Below are positions 45,605 through 54,579 of a stretch of DNA of 64,000 bases, piece by piece (position 1 is the stretch's first letter; every line of letters begins with the position of its first letter). The notes beneath the pieces are model-generated. The model was not told where the DNA came from. It was given only the letters and a program-made list of their open reading frames with translations, and did no database searches. Made by a program: the position numbers and the translations under genes. Source of the stretch: Ponticoccus litoralis (GTDB lineage Bacteria > Pseudomonadota > Alphaproteobacteria > Rhodobacterales > Rhodobacteraceae); assembly GCF_039769985.1 (NCBI RefSeq), contig NZ_JBDNCH010000002.1, forward strand, positions 372,001 to 436,000, read 5' to 3'.

Positions 45605-47488
45605 GTGGAATCCTTCCTGCTTCAGGCCTCGATCTTCCTCGGAGCCGCGGTGATCGCGGTGCCGATCGCCGCGCGGCTGGGGCTGGGATCGGTGCTGGGA
45701 TACCTCATGGCCGGCCTGATCATCGGGCCGGGGCTGGGCCTCGTCGCCCATACCGAGGACATCCAGCATTTCGCCGAGTTCGGCGTGGTCATGATGCTCT
45801 TCATCATCGGGCTGGAGCTGGAGCCGCGGGCGCTGTGGGACATGCGCCACCGGCTGATCGGCATGGGCGGGCTGCAGGTGGTCATGACCATGCTGGCCAT
45901 CATGATTGCCGCGATGGTCTTCGGGCTGGTCTGGCAGACGGCGCTGGCGGTGGGCATGATCCTCGCCCTGTCCTCGACCGCCATCGTGCTGCAGACCCTG
46001 ACCGAGAAGGGCCTGATGGAAACCAACGGCGGTCGCGCGACCTTTTCGGTGCTGCTGACGCAGGATATCGCGGTGATCCCGATGCTGATCGCCCTGCCGC
46101 TGCTGGCGACGGGGCCGACGGTCATGCTCTCGCCCGACGGCTCGATCCGGCGCCCCTCGGTGGAACACTCCGACGCGGGCCATGAATCGTTGTCTCTGGT
46201 GGCCGATCTGCCGGGCTGGGGCGCGGCGCTGGTGACGCTGGGCATGGTCGCGGCGATCATCCTCGCGGGGATCTACGGCGCGCGCCCGCTGTTCCGCTTC
46301 ATCCATGCCGCGCGCCTGCCCGAGATGTTCACCGCCGTCGCCCTGCTGATCGTCGTGGGCATCGGCTCGCTGATGCTGATGGTGGGCCTCTCGCCCGCAC
46401 TCGGCACCTTCCTTGCCGGCGTGGTGCTGGCCAACTCGGAGTTCCGGCACGAGCTGGAATCCGACATCGCCCCCTTCAAGGGCCTGCTGCTGGGGCTTTT
46501 CTTCATCACCGTCGGCGCGGGCATCGACGTCGAACGCCTGCTGCAGGAGCCCTTCCTGATCCTCGGGCTGGCGCTGGGGCTGATCCTGCTGAAAGGCACC
46601 GTGCTTTACACGCTGGCGCGCATCTTCGGGTTGCGCAAGCGCGGGCAATGGCTGTTCACCCTTGGCCTCGCGCAGGCCGGCGAGTTCGGCTTCGTGCTGA
46701 TTTCCTTCGGGCTGCAGCAAAGCGTCCTGACCCAGAACCTCGGCAACCGGCTGCTGCTGGTGGTGGCGCTGTCGATGCTGATCACGCCGCTCTTGTTCCT
46801 GCTCTTCGACGCCATCAACCGCCGGATCGCCGCCGCCTCAGGGACCGACCACAAGCCCGACGTGATCGACGACAGCGGGCCGGTGATCATCGCGGGGATC
46901 GGCCGCTTCGGGCAGGTGGTGAACCGGCTGGTGCAGGGCGCGGGCTATCGCACGGTGGTGCTGGACCACGACATGCAGACCATCCAGCTGATGCGCCGCT
47001 TCGGCTACAAGGGCTTCTTCGGCGACCCGACCCGCCCGGAGCTGCTGCACGCCGCCGGGATCGAGAAGGCGAGCGTCCTGCTTGCGGCGCTGGACGACCC
47101 CAAGGCGACGACGAAGCTGGTGGCCTACGCCCGGCGGGTGCGGCCCGACCTGCACATCATCGCCCGCGCCCGCGACCGGGTGCATGTCTACGCGCTCTAC
47201 AAGGCCGGGGCCAATGACATCGTGCGCGAGATGTTCGACTCGTCGCTGCGGGCCGGGCGCTACGTGCTGGAGAACGTCGGCATGAGCGAATTCGAGGCCG
47301 CCATCGCCGAGGAGACCTTCTACCACCACGACCGCGCGACCGTGCGCGAACTGGCAGAGCTGTGGGATCCCTCGCTGCCCGCCTCCGAGAACCACGCCTA
47401 TATCGCGCGGGCGAAGGAGCTGGAGAAGTCCCCGGAAACGGCGCTCTTCACCGCATTGGAGGAACGGGCCAAGCAGGACGCCGCGTGA
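45605..47488 (+). CDS. CPA2-family monovalent cation:proton antiporter with TrkA-N domain
   Basis: A 627-residue KefB/KefC-like antiporter. The N-terminal half (to about residue 400) holds 11-13 membrane helices with ILALSSTAIVLQ, SPALGTFLAGVVLA and PFKGLLLGLFFITVGAGID. The C-terminal half is a TrkA-N/RCK domain with Rossmann motif VIIAGIGRFGQVVNRLV, likely to bind NAD(H), and then a short tail. GTG start with AAGGGGAC upstream. Probably exports potassium or sodium; regulatory glutathione partners not seen nearby. Confidence 0.93.
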   Translation: MESFLLQASIFLGAAVIAVPIAARLGLGSVLGYLMAGLIIGPGLGLVAHTEDIQHFAEFGVVMMLFIIGLELEPRALWDMRHRLIGMGGLQVVMTMLAIMIAAMVFGLVWQTALAVGMILALSSTAIVLQTLTEKGLMETNGGRATFSVLLTQDIAVIPMLIALPLLATGPTVMLSPDGSIRRPSVEHSDAGHESLSLVADLPGWGAALVTLGMVAAIILAGIYGARPLFRFIHAARLPEMFTAVALLIVVGIGSLMLMVGLSPALGTFLAGVVLANSEFRHELESDIAPFKGLLLGLFFITVGAGIDVERLLQEPFLILGLALGLILLKGTVLYTLARIFGLRKRGQWLFTLGLAQAGEFGFVLISFGLQQSVLTQNLGNRLLLVVALSMLITPLLFLLFDAINRRIAAASGTDHKPDVIDDSGPVIIAGIGRFGQVVNRLVQGAGYRTVVLDHDMQTIQLMRRFGYKGFFGDPTRPELLHAAGIEKASVLLAALDDPKATTKLVAYARRVRPDLHIIARARDRVHVYALYKAGANDIVREMFDSSLRAGRYVLENVGMSEFEAAIAEETFYHHDRATVRELAELWDPSLPASENHAYIARAKELEKSPETALFTALEERAKQDAA

Positions 47489-47530
47489 ACCGGTAAGGTG
47501 CCGTCGTACCCACCTTACACCGCTCTTTGA

Positions 47531-47673
47531 GCCGCGCCATCGCAGGGCCGTGGTTCGGCGATCCACCGTTGCTGGATGGCAGTTTATCCCGGCAAAGCCC
47601 GTATGCCCTCCGTCAGGTCGCGCCTGCATTTGCCAAATCGCCGGGCCCCGGGACGGCCCTGCGATGGCGCGGC
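47531..47673. mobile_element. MITE-like palindromic element, copy B
   Basis: A 143-base stretch with perfect 21-base terminal inverted repeats (47531-47551 and 47653-47673; outer bases GCCGCGCCATCGCAGG). It lies just after the antiporter gene and is the same element as 39369-39506 in opposite orientation. No coding capacity. Confidence 0.75.
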
Positions 47674-47831
47674 GGCCTGCGGCCTTGCTTCCGCGCTTGG
47701 TGGTGGATCGGAACGGTCCCTCGGGCGACAGGCCCGACCGCCCGGCATGATCCCCCCTTTGCCGAAGCATGGCCGACAGGTCGCAAGCCATGCGGCGCCG
47801 CCCGACAGGCTCTTTCCCCCGCCCCCAAAAC

Positions 47832-47863
47832 GAAAACGCCCCCGCGATCTCCCGCGAGGGCGT
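47832..47863 (-). terminator. Terminator of carD
   Basis: On the minus strand ACGCCCTCGCG and CGCGGGGGCGT pair, with one mismatch, around GGAGAT and are followed by TTTTC. It lies about 22 bases after the corrected carD stop at 47885, whereas the uncorrected stop at 47865 would be inside the hairpin region, supporting the frameshift correction. Confidence 0.8.
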
Positions 47864-47884
47864 CTCAAGTCAATCCGCGACGGA

Positions 47885-48392
47885 TCAGGCGGCGCGCAGG
47901 CCCAGCACCTCGTCGACCTCGGCGGGCGGCGGCGGCCTCGTCACCGGATACGGCGGCGATCTCGCGGGTCAAACGCTCGAGCGCGGCCTCGTAAAGCTGA
48001 CGCTCGGAATAGGACTGCTCGCGCTGGTCGTCGGCGCGATGCAGGTCGCGCACGACCTCGGCGATGGCGATCAGGTCGCCCGAGTTGATCTTCTGCTCGT
48101 ACTCCTGCGCGCGGCGCGACCACATCGCCCGCTTCACCTTGGCCTTGCCCTTCAGCGTCTTCATCGCCTCGCTCACCACATCCGGAGAGCTGAGCGAGCG
48201 CATACCGATTTCCGTTGCCTTGTGCGTCGGAACGCGCAGGGTCATCTTGTCCTTCTCGAAGGAGATCACGAAAAGCTCCAGGCTCAGCCCGGCCACTTCC
48301 TGCTCTTCGATCGACACGATCTGGCCGACACCGTGGGCCGGGTACACAACAAAATCATTCGGACGGAATTCGGGTTTCTTCGCTTTGGTCAT
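47885..48392 (-). CDS. carD: CarD-family transcription regulator, frameshifted
   Basis: RNA-polymerase-binding protein that stabilises open promoter complexes. The start is MTKAKKPEFRPNDFVVYPAHGVGQIVSIEEQEVAGLSLE (CdnL-like RNAP-interaction domain); the C-terminal helical DNA-binding part is AMWSRRAQEYEQKINSGDL...LYEAALERLTREIAAVS. A surplus base at the GGG at 47924-47926 makes the raw frame end in an Arg/Gly tail; the corrected C-terminus is EVDEVLGLRAA, and the total 168 residues fits the family. ATG at 48392 with GAGG upstream. Confidence 0.88.
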
Positions 48393-48556
48393 TTGGGTCC
48401 TCGCAGCTCGCGCACGATCAGGCGACAAAAAAGACGATCGGGGATCGCAGCGATTCCCGGTCATCTGTGTGGTTTGTCCCCTGAACTATGCCCCCACTGG
48501 CCTACGGGCCGGGGCGGGCGCGCGTGATGTCATCATGTAGAAGAGAAATATAACAC

Positions 48557-48592
48557 AAAAAAGCGCCTCTTCCCAGCACCTCGCCGGAAGAG
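48557..48592 (-). terminator. Terminator after fdxA
   Basis: On the minus strand CTCTTCC and GGAAGAG (short stem, 12-base loop) are followed after GCGC by TTTTTT. It lies about 70 bases after fdxA and upstream of carD. Confidence 0.55.
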
Positions 48593-48660
48593 TAGATTAC
48601 ATCGCTTTTTCAACGGCCTGCGCGAATTATCACCCCCAGCGGGGGCAACCCTGACGCGAA

Positions 48661-48999
48661 TCAGCCGCCCTCGCCCGGCGCCTCGGAGAAATACTTCTCC
48701 ATCTTGCCTTCTTCCCCGTCGCGTTCCTCTGCGCCGGGCATCGGATCCTTCTTGGAGATGATGACGGGCCAGAGTTCCGAGTACTTGCGGTTGAACTCGA
48801 CCCACTTCTCCATGTCCGGCTCGGTGTCCGGGCGGATCGCGTCGGCGGGGCACTCTGGTTCGCAGACGCCGCAGTCGATGCATTCGTCGGGGTGAATCAC
48901 CAGCGTGTTCTCGCCCTCGTAGAAGCAATCGACGGGGCAGACCTCCACGCAATCGGTGTATTTGCAGGCGATGCAGTTTTCGGTGACGACGTATGTCAT
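48661..48999 (-). CDS. fdxA: Seven-iron ferredoxin FdxA
   Basis: A 112-residue ferredoxin with one [3Fe-4S] and one [4Fe-4S] cluster. By the Azotobacter FdI pattern, C9, C17 and C50 bind the 3Fe cluster and C21, C40, C43 and C46 the 4Fe cluster, with C25 as the spare. The C-terminal acidic tail (PGAEERDGEEG...) is typical of the alphaproteobacterial type. GAGGG precedes ATG 48999. It is likely co-transcribed with the S4-domain gene upstream. Confidence 0.95.
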   Translation of the reverse strand: MTYVVTENCIACKYTDCVEVCPVDCFYEGENTLVIHPDECIDCGVCEPECPADAIRPDTEPDMEKWVEFNRKYSELWPVIISKKDPMPGAEERDGEEGKMEKYFSEAPGEGG

Positions 49000-49045
49000 G
49001 GCGCAACCCTCGGTTCTCGGGGTGTTGCTAATCCAGCCCGGCGGA

Positions 49046-49432
49046 TCATTCAACCTCCCCCCGGCGATCAAGATCGAGTTTCCTGCGGTCCCGCTTGGTG
49101 GGGCGAGAATTGCCTTCCAGACGGCGCACAGGCGGAACATCCATCGCGGTTTTCGGCTCTGGCGGGGACAGATCTTCGTAGAGCGCCTGCGCCTCGGGTG
49201 CCGGGCCGCGCCGCTCGCCCAGTGCAAGGACGCGGATCACGCGAATGTCACGGGCCTGCGGGAAGGTCAGCACGTCGCCGGGCACAACCGCATGGGCCGG
49301 TTTCGAAACCGGGTTGCCGTTGACCCGGCAGGAACCGCCGACCGCCACCTTGGCCGCCAGCGATCTGGTCTTGAAGAAACGCGCCTGCCACAGCCACTTG
49401 TCCAGTCGCAGGCGCGTCGCGGGCTCGCTCAA
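49046..49432 (-). CDS. S4-domain RNA-binding protein (Hsp15-like)
   Basis: A 128-residue protein with an S4 domain (RLRLDKWLWQARFFKTRSLAAKVAVGGSCRVNGNPVSKPAHAV...DVLTF), the fold of heat-shock protein Hsp15, which rescues stalled 50S subunits carrying tRNA. Its Arg/Lys-rich C-terminus (PTKRDRRKLDLDRR) probably contacts RNA. The ATG overlaps the end of the helicase gene (ATGA), so both are translated together. Confidence 0.9.
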   Translation of the reverse strand: MSEPATRLRLDKWLWQARFFKTRSLAAKVAVGGSCRVNGNPVSKPAHAVVPGDVLTFPQARDIRVIRVLALGERRGPAPEAQALYEDLSPPEPKTAMDVPPVRRLEGNSRPTKRDRRKLDLDRRGEVE

Positions 49433-52425
49433 GAGCGGTCCTTCAGCCCCATCAGCGCTGCCGCGAAGGGGTTGTCCGGGTCGATCTGCTTTTCCTTGCG
49501 GGGCGGGCGCGACTCGAAGTTCTTCGGTCCGCGATCCCGGTCGCCTTTCGGCCCCTTGCCGCCCTTGCCCTTCGGACCCTTGCCCTTGCCGCCACCGCCG
49601 GAGCGGTCGCCGCGCGGACGGTCGCCGCCAGCGGCATCCCGGCGCGGCTTGCCGCCGCCTGCGCCCCGGCGCTGACCGCCACGGTTGTTGCCGCGGTTGC
49701 CACCCCAGGTGAAGGTATAGAAGACCTCGGTCTCGGCGCCCGCAAGCGCCTCGTCCGGCGCGGTGCCGGGCAGGATCTCTTCTTCCGGCGTCTCCGCCAC
49801 CACCGCCTCGTTCGAGGCCGCGTCCGTCACCTCGGCAGGCTCGGCAGAGACCGGCGCCTCGCCCTCGTCTTCCGTGGCGGCCACGGGTTCGGCCACGTCG
49901 GCGGGTGTGGGCGTCTCTTCGGCACCGGGTTCCAGCGCGGGCGCGGTCTCGGCGGCGACGTCCATCACCGGCGTGTCCTCGGGCAGCTGCGTGGCCGCGC
50001 CCGCGACCTGTTCGCCGGTCTCGGGCTGAACCACCGCATCGGCGGGTTTCACCTTGGTGCGCTCACCCTGCTCGGCGCGATAGCCCAGGCCGCCCATCAG
50101 GTCGGCGAACTGTTCCAGCGTCATGCCGGTGATCGACAGCATGTCGGCCTTGGCCTCGAAGCCCGCGCGCGAATCCTCGGCCCGCAGCATGTCGGCCAGA
50201 CGCTCCAGCATGTCGATGCGGATCGAGCGCTGCCCGGCCTTGCGGTATCCCGCCAGCGTGTAATGCTGGTCCGGCACGTCCTGCACGTTGGGCACGGTGA
50301 CGAGGCCCGGAGGCGGCGCCTCGGGGAAGATGTCCAGCCCGTTGGCCAGCGACCACAGCACCAGCCGCAGCCGGGTCGGTGCGGGCTTCAGCAGGAGCGG
50401 CATGAAGATCGTGTACTGGCCAAACCGCACGCCGTGCTTGCGCAGCGCGCCGCGCGCGTCCTGGTCCAGCGCCTTGACGTCATCGGCGACCTCGGCCCGC
50501 GGGATCACGCCCATGGCCTCGACCAGACGGAAGGCAAAGCCCCGCGCCAGGCCGGTCAGCGCCTCGTCGTCGCGCATCTTGACCAGCGGCTCGAACAGCG
50601 CGGCGATCTTGCGATCCATGAAGTGCTGCAACCGGCGCTCGACCTTCTGCGCCACATCCGGCCCGGCCTCGTCGTCGACAAAGGCCACGACGCGCGGCTT
50701 CAGCGGGTCGTCGCCCTTGGCCAGCTTGCCGACCGCCTGATCGCCCCACATCAACCCGCCCTGTTCGGTATAGTCGATCTCGGTATCGGGCGCGTTGTAG
50801 AAGCGGTCCGCGCGCAGGTGGAAATGCGGCGTCAAAGCCTGCACCGAGGCCTGACGCAAGGTCTTGGCCTCCTGCCCGGTCGCGTCCTTGTCCTGACGGA
50901 ACCGGAATCCCTCGAGCCGACCGACAAATTGCCCTTCGACGGTGACTTCACCCTGATCGTTTACCTCGGCCAAGAGGGCCTCCTTCTGTTTCAACCGGCG
51001 AAGCAGAACGCTGGTCCGCCGGTCTACAAATCTTTGCGTCAGAGCCGCGTGAAGCGCATCCGACAGGCTGTCTTCTACAGCGCGCGTGGCGTCGCGCCAA
51101 TGGTCTTCATCCTGAACCCAACCGCGCCGTTGCGCCACATAGGTCCATGTGCGGATATACGCCAGCCGTTTCGACAATGTGTCAATATCGCCGTCGGTCC
51201 GGTCGATCCGCTTCACCTGCCGTGCAAGGAAATCGTCGGGGACATGCCCCACCTGATGCAGATGTCCGAAAATAACGCCAAGCAGCGACGCATGTTCCGC
51301 GTTCGAGATGCCGCGGAAGTCCGGGATGCGGCAGACGTCCCACAAGAGCTTGACCGAGGCCGGGTCAGAGGCCCGCGCCATGACCTCTGTTTCGCCGGAC
51401 AGCGCCCGGAGCGCCCGCAGGTCGTCGGCCTCGCGCGCCTTGGACAGGCGGTCATCCGCCGGCGAAGCGTCCAGCGACGTCTCGAGCGCGGCAATGGAGC
51501 CGAAGCGCAGGTCGGCATTGCGCCAGTTCAGCTTCTTCAGCGGCGTGAAGGAATGGCTGGTGATGGCCTCGACCCACTCGTCGGGAATCGGTCCGGCCTC
51601 GCCGGTGACGCCGAAGGTGCCGTGGCTCATGCCCCGCCCCGCCCGGCCCGCGATCTGCGCCAGCTCGTTGGGTTGCAGGGGCCGCATCCGCCGCCCGTCG
51701 AACTTGGTCAGCGAGGAAAAGGCGACGTGGTCGATATCGAGGTTCAGCCCCATGCCGATGGCATCGGTCGCCACGAGGTAATCCACCTCGCCGTTCTGGT
51801 ACAACTCCACCTGCGCGTTGCGCGTCCGGGGGCTGAGCGCCCCCATGACCACCGCCGCGCCGCCCTTCTGGCGTTTCAGCAGTTCCGCGATGGCATAGAC
51901 GTTGTCGATGGAAAAGCCGACGATGGCCGTGCGCGCGGGCAGGCGGCTGATCTTCTTCGACCCCGCGTAGACCAGCTGCGACATGCGTTCGCGCCGCACG
52001 AACTCCACCCCCGGCACCAGCCCGGCGATCGGCCCGCGCATGGTGTCGGAACCAAGGAACAGCGTCTCATGCGTGCCGCGCATGCGCAGCAGGCGGTCGG
52101 TGAAGACATGGCCGCGCTCGGGATCGGCACAAAGCTGGATCTCGTCGATGGCGACGAAATCGGCACCCATGCCCTCTGGCATCGCCTCGACGGTGCAGAC
52201 CCAGTATTGGGTGCGCGGCGGCACGATGCGTTCCTCGCCGGTGACCAGCGCCACCACCGAGGGCCCGCGCGCCGCGACGATGCGGTCATAGACCTCGCGG
52301 GCGAGCAACCGCAGGGGCAGCCCGATGACGCCGGTCCGATAGCCCAGCATCCGCTCGATCGCGTAGTGGGTCTTGCCTGTATTGGTCGGGCCAAGAACGG
52401 CCGCGATCCGAGAATGCTGGGGCAT
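49429..52425 (-). CDS. SUV3-like ATP-dependent RNA helicase with Gly/Arg-rich tail
   Basis: A 998-residue superfamily-2 helicase. Walker A is GPTNTGKTH, Walker B AIDEIQL, motif III/SAT-like LFLGSDTMRG, and motif VI AGRAGRG. The central region resembles the mitochondrial SUV3/alphaproteobacterial DEAD-like helicase family. From about residue 800 it becomes Pro/Ala/Glu-rich and then Gly/Arg/Lys-rich (GGNRGNNRGGQRRG and PKGKGGKGPKG), a low-complexity RNA-binding-like tail. Probably acts in RNA decay or ribosome biogenesis; it overlaps the S4-protein gene. Confidence 0.9.
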   Translation of the reverse strand: MPQHSRIAAVLGPTNTGKTHYAIERMLGYRTGVIGLPLRLLAREVYDRIVAARGPSVVALVTGEERIVPPRTQYWVCTVEAMPEGMGADFVAIDEIQLCADPERGHVFTDRLLRMRGTHETLFLGSDTMRGPIAGLVPGVEFVRRERMSQLVYAGSKKISRLPARTAIVGFSIDNVYAIAELLKRQKGGAAVVMGALSPRTRNAQVELYQNGEVDYLVATDAIGMGLNLDIDHVAFSSLTKFDGRRMRPLQPNELAQIAGRAGRGMSHGTFGVTGEAGPIPDEWVEAITSHSFTPLKKLNWRNADLRFGSIAALETSLDASPADDRLSKAREADDLRALRALSGETEVMARASDPASVKLLWDVCRIPDFRGISNAEHASLLGVIFGHLHQVGHVPDDFLARQVKRIDRTDGDIDTLSKRLAYIRTWTYVAQRRGWVQDEDHWRDATRAVEDSLSDALHAALTQRFVDRRTSVLLRRLKQKEALLAEVNDQGEVTVEGQFVGRLEGFRFRQDKDATGQEAKTLRQASVQALTPHFHLRADRFYNAPDTEIDYTEQGGLMWGDQAVGKLAKGDDPLKPRVVAFVDDEAGPDVAQKVERRLQHFMDRKIAALFEPLVKMRDDEALTGLARGFAFRLVEAMGVIPRAEVADDVKALDQDARGALRKHGVRFGQYTIFMPLLLKPAPTRLRLVLWSLANGLDIFPEAPPPGLVTVPNVQDVPDQHYTLAGYRKAGQRSIRIDMLERLADMLRAEDSRAGFEAKADMLSITGMTLEQFADLMGGLGYRAEQGERTKVKPADAVVQPETGEQVAGAATQLPEDTPVMDVAAETAPALEPGAEETPTPADVAEPVAATEDEGEAPVSAEPAEVTDAASNEAVVAETPEEEILPGTAPDEALAGAETEVFYTFTWGGNRGNNRGGQRRGAGGGKPRRDAAGGDRPRGDRSGGGGKGKGPKGKGGKGPKGDRDRGPKNFESRPPRKEKQIDPDNPFAAALMGLKDRS

Positions 52426-52472
52426 TGCCCGCCTATCCTGCCCCGCTGCCGGGGTATTCCGGGACGCCGACG

Positions 52473-53039
52473 CTAAAGCGTCACGCCCATGACTTCGCCT
52501 TCCAGCCGCTTCATCGCGTTGAGGGTATCCTCGTCGTGCGTACGTAGTTCCAGTACGCGCTGATAGGCGTCATAGGCAAGGGCATGCCGCCCCACCTGCT
52601 CGTTGATCGCGCCGACGCCCTTCAGCGCCGCGAAGTGATGCGGGTTCAGCACCAGCACATGTTCCAGCGCATCCATCGCCGGGCCGAACATCTCGGCCTG
52701 ATAAAAGGCCAGCGCCAGCCCGTGCCAGCCCTCGGCGAAACCCGGCGCGTGGTCGGTCAGCGCGGTGAAGTGTTCCAGCGCGCCCTCGATATTGTCGACG
52801 TCCAGCGCGTCGCGGCCGCGTTTCAGCAGCAGGTCCATCGCCGGAGAGCCGCTCTTGGACCATTCGGCCATGATCTGCGATTCCAGACGGCGCGCCGCGC
52901 TGTCGTCCTCTGCCTCGGCCAGCCGGGACAACAGCCGCCCTGCGCGGTCCTCCGCCGACGGCGCCTGCGCTGACGCGGCGTAGGGTAGGGAAAACATGAC
53001 TACGGCCAGAAATGCCGTGGCGGTAGATTTGAAATCCAT
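52473..53039 (-). CDS. Periplasmic tetratricopeptide-repeat protein
   Basis: A 188-residue protein with a signal peptide (ATAFLAVVMFSLPYAASAQA) and three TPR-like helical pairs (LLKRGRDALDVDNIEGALEHFTALTDHAPGFAEGWHGLALAFYQAEMFGPAMDALEHVLVLNPHHFAALKG...). ATG 53039 with GAGGA upstream. TPRs mediate protein binding; partner unknown. Confidence 0.85.
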   Translation of the reverse strand: MDFKSTATAFLAVVMFSLPYAASAQAPSAEDRAGRLLSRLAEAEDDSAARRLESQIMAEWSKSGSPAMDLLLKRGRDALDVDNIEGALEHFTALTDHAPGFAEGWHGLALAFYQAEMFGPAMDALEHVLVLNPHHFAALKGVGAINEQVGRHALAYDAYQRVLELRTHDEDTLNAMKRLEGEVMGVTL

Positions 53040-53126
53040 GGGACCCGTCCTCATAACCTGTTCGTAATGTAGCCGATGCAGGCGGCATTGCCAGAGCACG
53101 TTTTTGAGAGAGACCGAGGAAGACAG

Positions 53127-53417
53127 ATGAGCGACACCGTAAGCGCAGCCGTGACCGCGCTGAATGCAAAGATGGCCGGAGACGGCTTTGACGGCACCGC
53201 GAAATTCGTGATCGAGGATGAGGGCAGCCTGATCATCGACGAGAACGGCGCACATGCCGGCGACGAAGCCGCCGACGTGACCCTGACCGCCTCGCAGGAC
53301 ACCTTCGAGGCGATCCTGTCCGGCGACCTCGACCCCACCAGCGCCTTCATGTCGGGCAAGTTGGCGGTCGACGGCGACATGTCCGCGGCCATGCGGCTGG
53401 CACAGGTCCTGAGCTGA
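53127..53417 (+). CDS. SCP2 sterol-carrier-domain protein
   Basis: A 96-residue protein made almost entirely of the SCP2 fold (AKFVIEDEGSLIIDENGAHAGDEAADVTLTASQDTFEAILSGDLDPTSAFMSGKLAVDGDMSAAMRLAQVL), a lipid-binding module. ATG at 53127 with GAGGAAGA upstream. Its stop overlaps the downstream hydrolase start (TGATG). Confidence 0.92.
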   Translation: MSDTVSAAVTALNAKMAGDGFDGTAKFVIEDEGSLIIDENGAHAGDEAADVTLTASQDTFEAILSGDLDPTSAFMSGKLAVDGDMSAAMRLAQVLS

Positions 53418-54379
53418 TGGCCCTCTCCCCCGCTCCCTTCGACAGCGTCCTCGCCGAGGGTCCGCTGGACAGCCGTGCCTTCTGGGTAACGGCCTCCGAC
53501 GGGCTGCGCCTGCGCGTGGCCCACTTCCCCGGAGAGGGAGAGCGGGGGACGGTGCTGCTGTTCCCGGGCCGCACCGAATATGTCGAGAAATACGGCCGCA
53601 CCGCGCGGGTGCTGGCCGAGGCCGGCTATCACACGCTGGCCATCGACTGGCGTGGACAGGGGCTTGCCGACCGGATGCTGGCCGAGCGCCGCACCGGCCA
53701 TGTGGGCCTCTTCTGCGACTACCAGCGCGACGTGGCCGCCATGGTGGCGCTGGCCGACGAGATGGCGCTGCCGGGGCCGCGCCACATGGTGGGGCATTCC
53801 ATGGGCGGCTGCATCGGGCTGCGTGCGGCGATGGACGGGCTGGAGGTGGCCTCTTGCGCCTTCACCGGGCCGATGTGGGGCATCCGCATCGCCCAGCCGG
53901 TCCGCCCCGCCGCATGGGCCGTCAGCCGCCTGTCGAAATCGGTCGGGCTGGGGCATATGTTCGCGCCGGGCACCGGGGTCGACAGCTATGTCGCCTCGGC
54001 GGACTTCGACGGCAACCTGCTGACCACCGACCCGGCGATGTGGGACTACATGCGCCGGCAGGTCATGGCGATCCCGGAGCTGCAACTGGGCGGGCCCTCG
54101 CTGCACTGGCTGCACGAGGCGCTGACCGAGATGCGGGATCTGAACCGCCGCGCCTCGCCCGACCTGCCCTGCGTGACCTTCTGCGGCACGCACGAACGCA
54201 TCGTCGATGTCGACCGCATCCGCAACCGGATGGCGCGCTGGCCCGGCGGGCGGCTGGAGATGGTCGAGGGCGGCGAACACGAGCTGATGATGGAGGCCCC
54301 GGCGCTGCGCGACCGGGTGATGGCGGAGATAATCGCGCTGTTCGACTCGGCCTCGGAAACGGTCGCGTTACGCGCCTGA
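53417..54379 (+). CDS. Alpha/beta hydrolase, lysophospholipase-like (PldB/monoacylglycerol lipase type)
   Basis: A 320-residue hydrolase. Motifs: FPGRTEYVEKYGR near the N-terminus, DWRGQGLAD, nucleophile elbow GHSMGGC, and GGEHELMMEAP with the candidate catalytic His. No signal peptide, so cytoplasmic. It is coupled to the SCP2-like gene and both may act on lipids. Substrate unproven. Confidence 0.88.
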   Translation: MALSPAPFDSVLAEGPLDSRAFWVTASDGLRLRVAHFPGEGERGTVLLFPGRTEYVEKYGRTARVLAEAGYHTLAIDWRGQGLADRMLAERRTGHVGLFCDYQRDVAAMVALADEMALPGPRHMVGHSMGGCIGLRAAMDGLEVASCAFTGPMWGIRIAQPVRPAAWAVSRLSKSVGLGHMFAPGTGVDSYVASADFDGNLLTTDPAMWDYMRRQVMAIPELQLGGPSLHWLHEALTEMRDLNRRASPDLPCVTFCGTHERIVDVDRIRNRMARWPGGRLEMVEGGEHELMMEAPALRDRVMAEIIALFDSASETVALRA

Positions 54380-54397
54380 CCGCCTGAGAGGCGGCGT

Positions 54398-54460
54398 TGG
54401 AGGGGGCGCCGCCCCCGGCCTGCGGCCTCCCCGAGGGTATTTGGACCAAGAAGAAACCCG
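54398..54460 (+). repeat. Dispersed GGCCTCCCCGAGGGTATTTGG element
   Basis: GGGGGCGCCGCCCCC hairpin and GGCCTGCGGCC followed by CCCCGAGGGTATTTGGACCAAGAAGAAAC, just after the hydrolase gene. Related copies lie at 2522-2543 and 45352-45425. Confidence 0.65.
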
Positions 54461-54579
54461 GGGCGGTTCTGCCCCTGCGCGCTGGGATGGCGCGTGTCGG
54501 GCGGCGCTTTCGGGCTGCCTGTTTCCTGTCGGCGCCCTGCCGGGATTGAAGCGGTCGGGGCGGCGCCTAGTTCCCTGCC

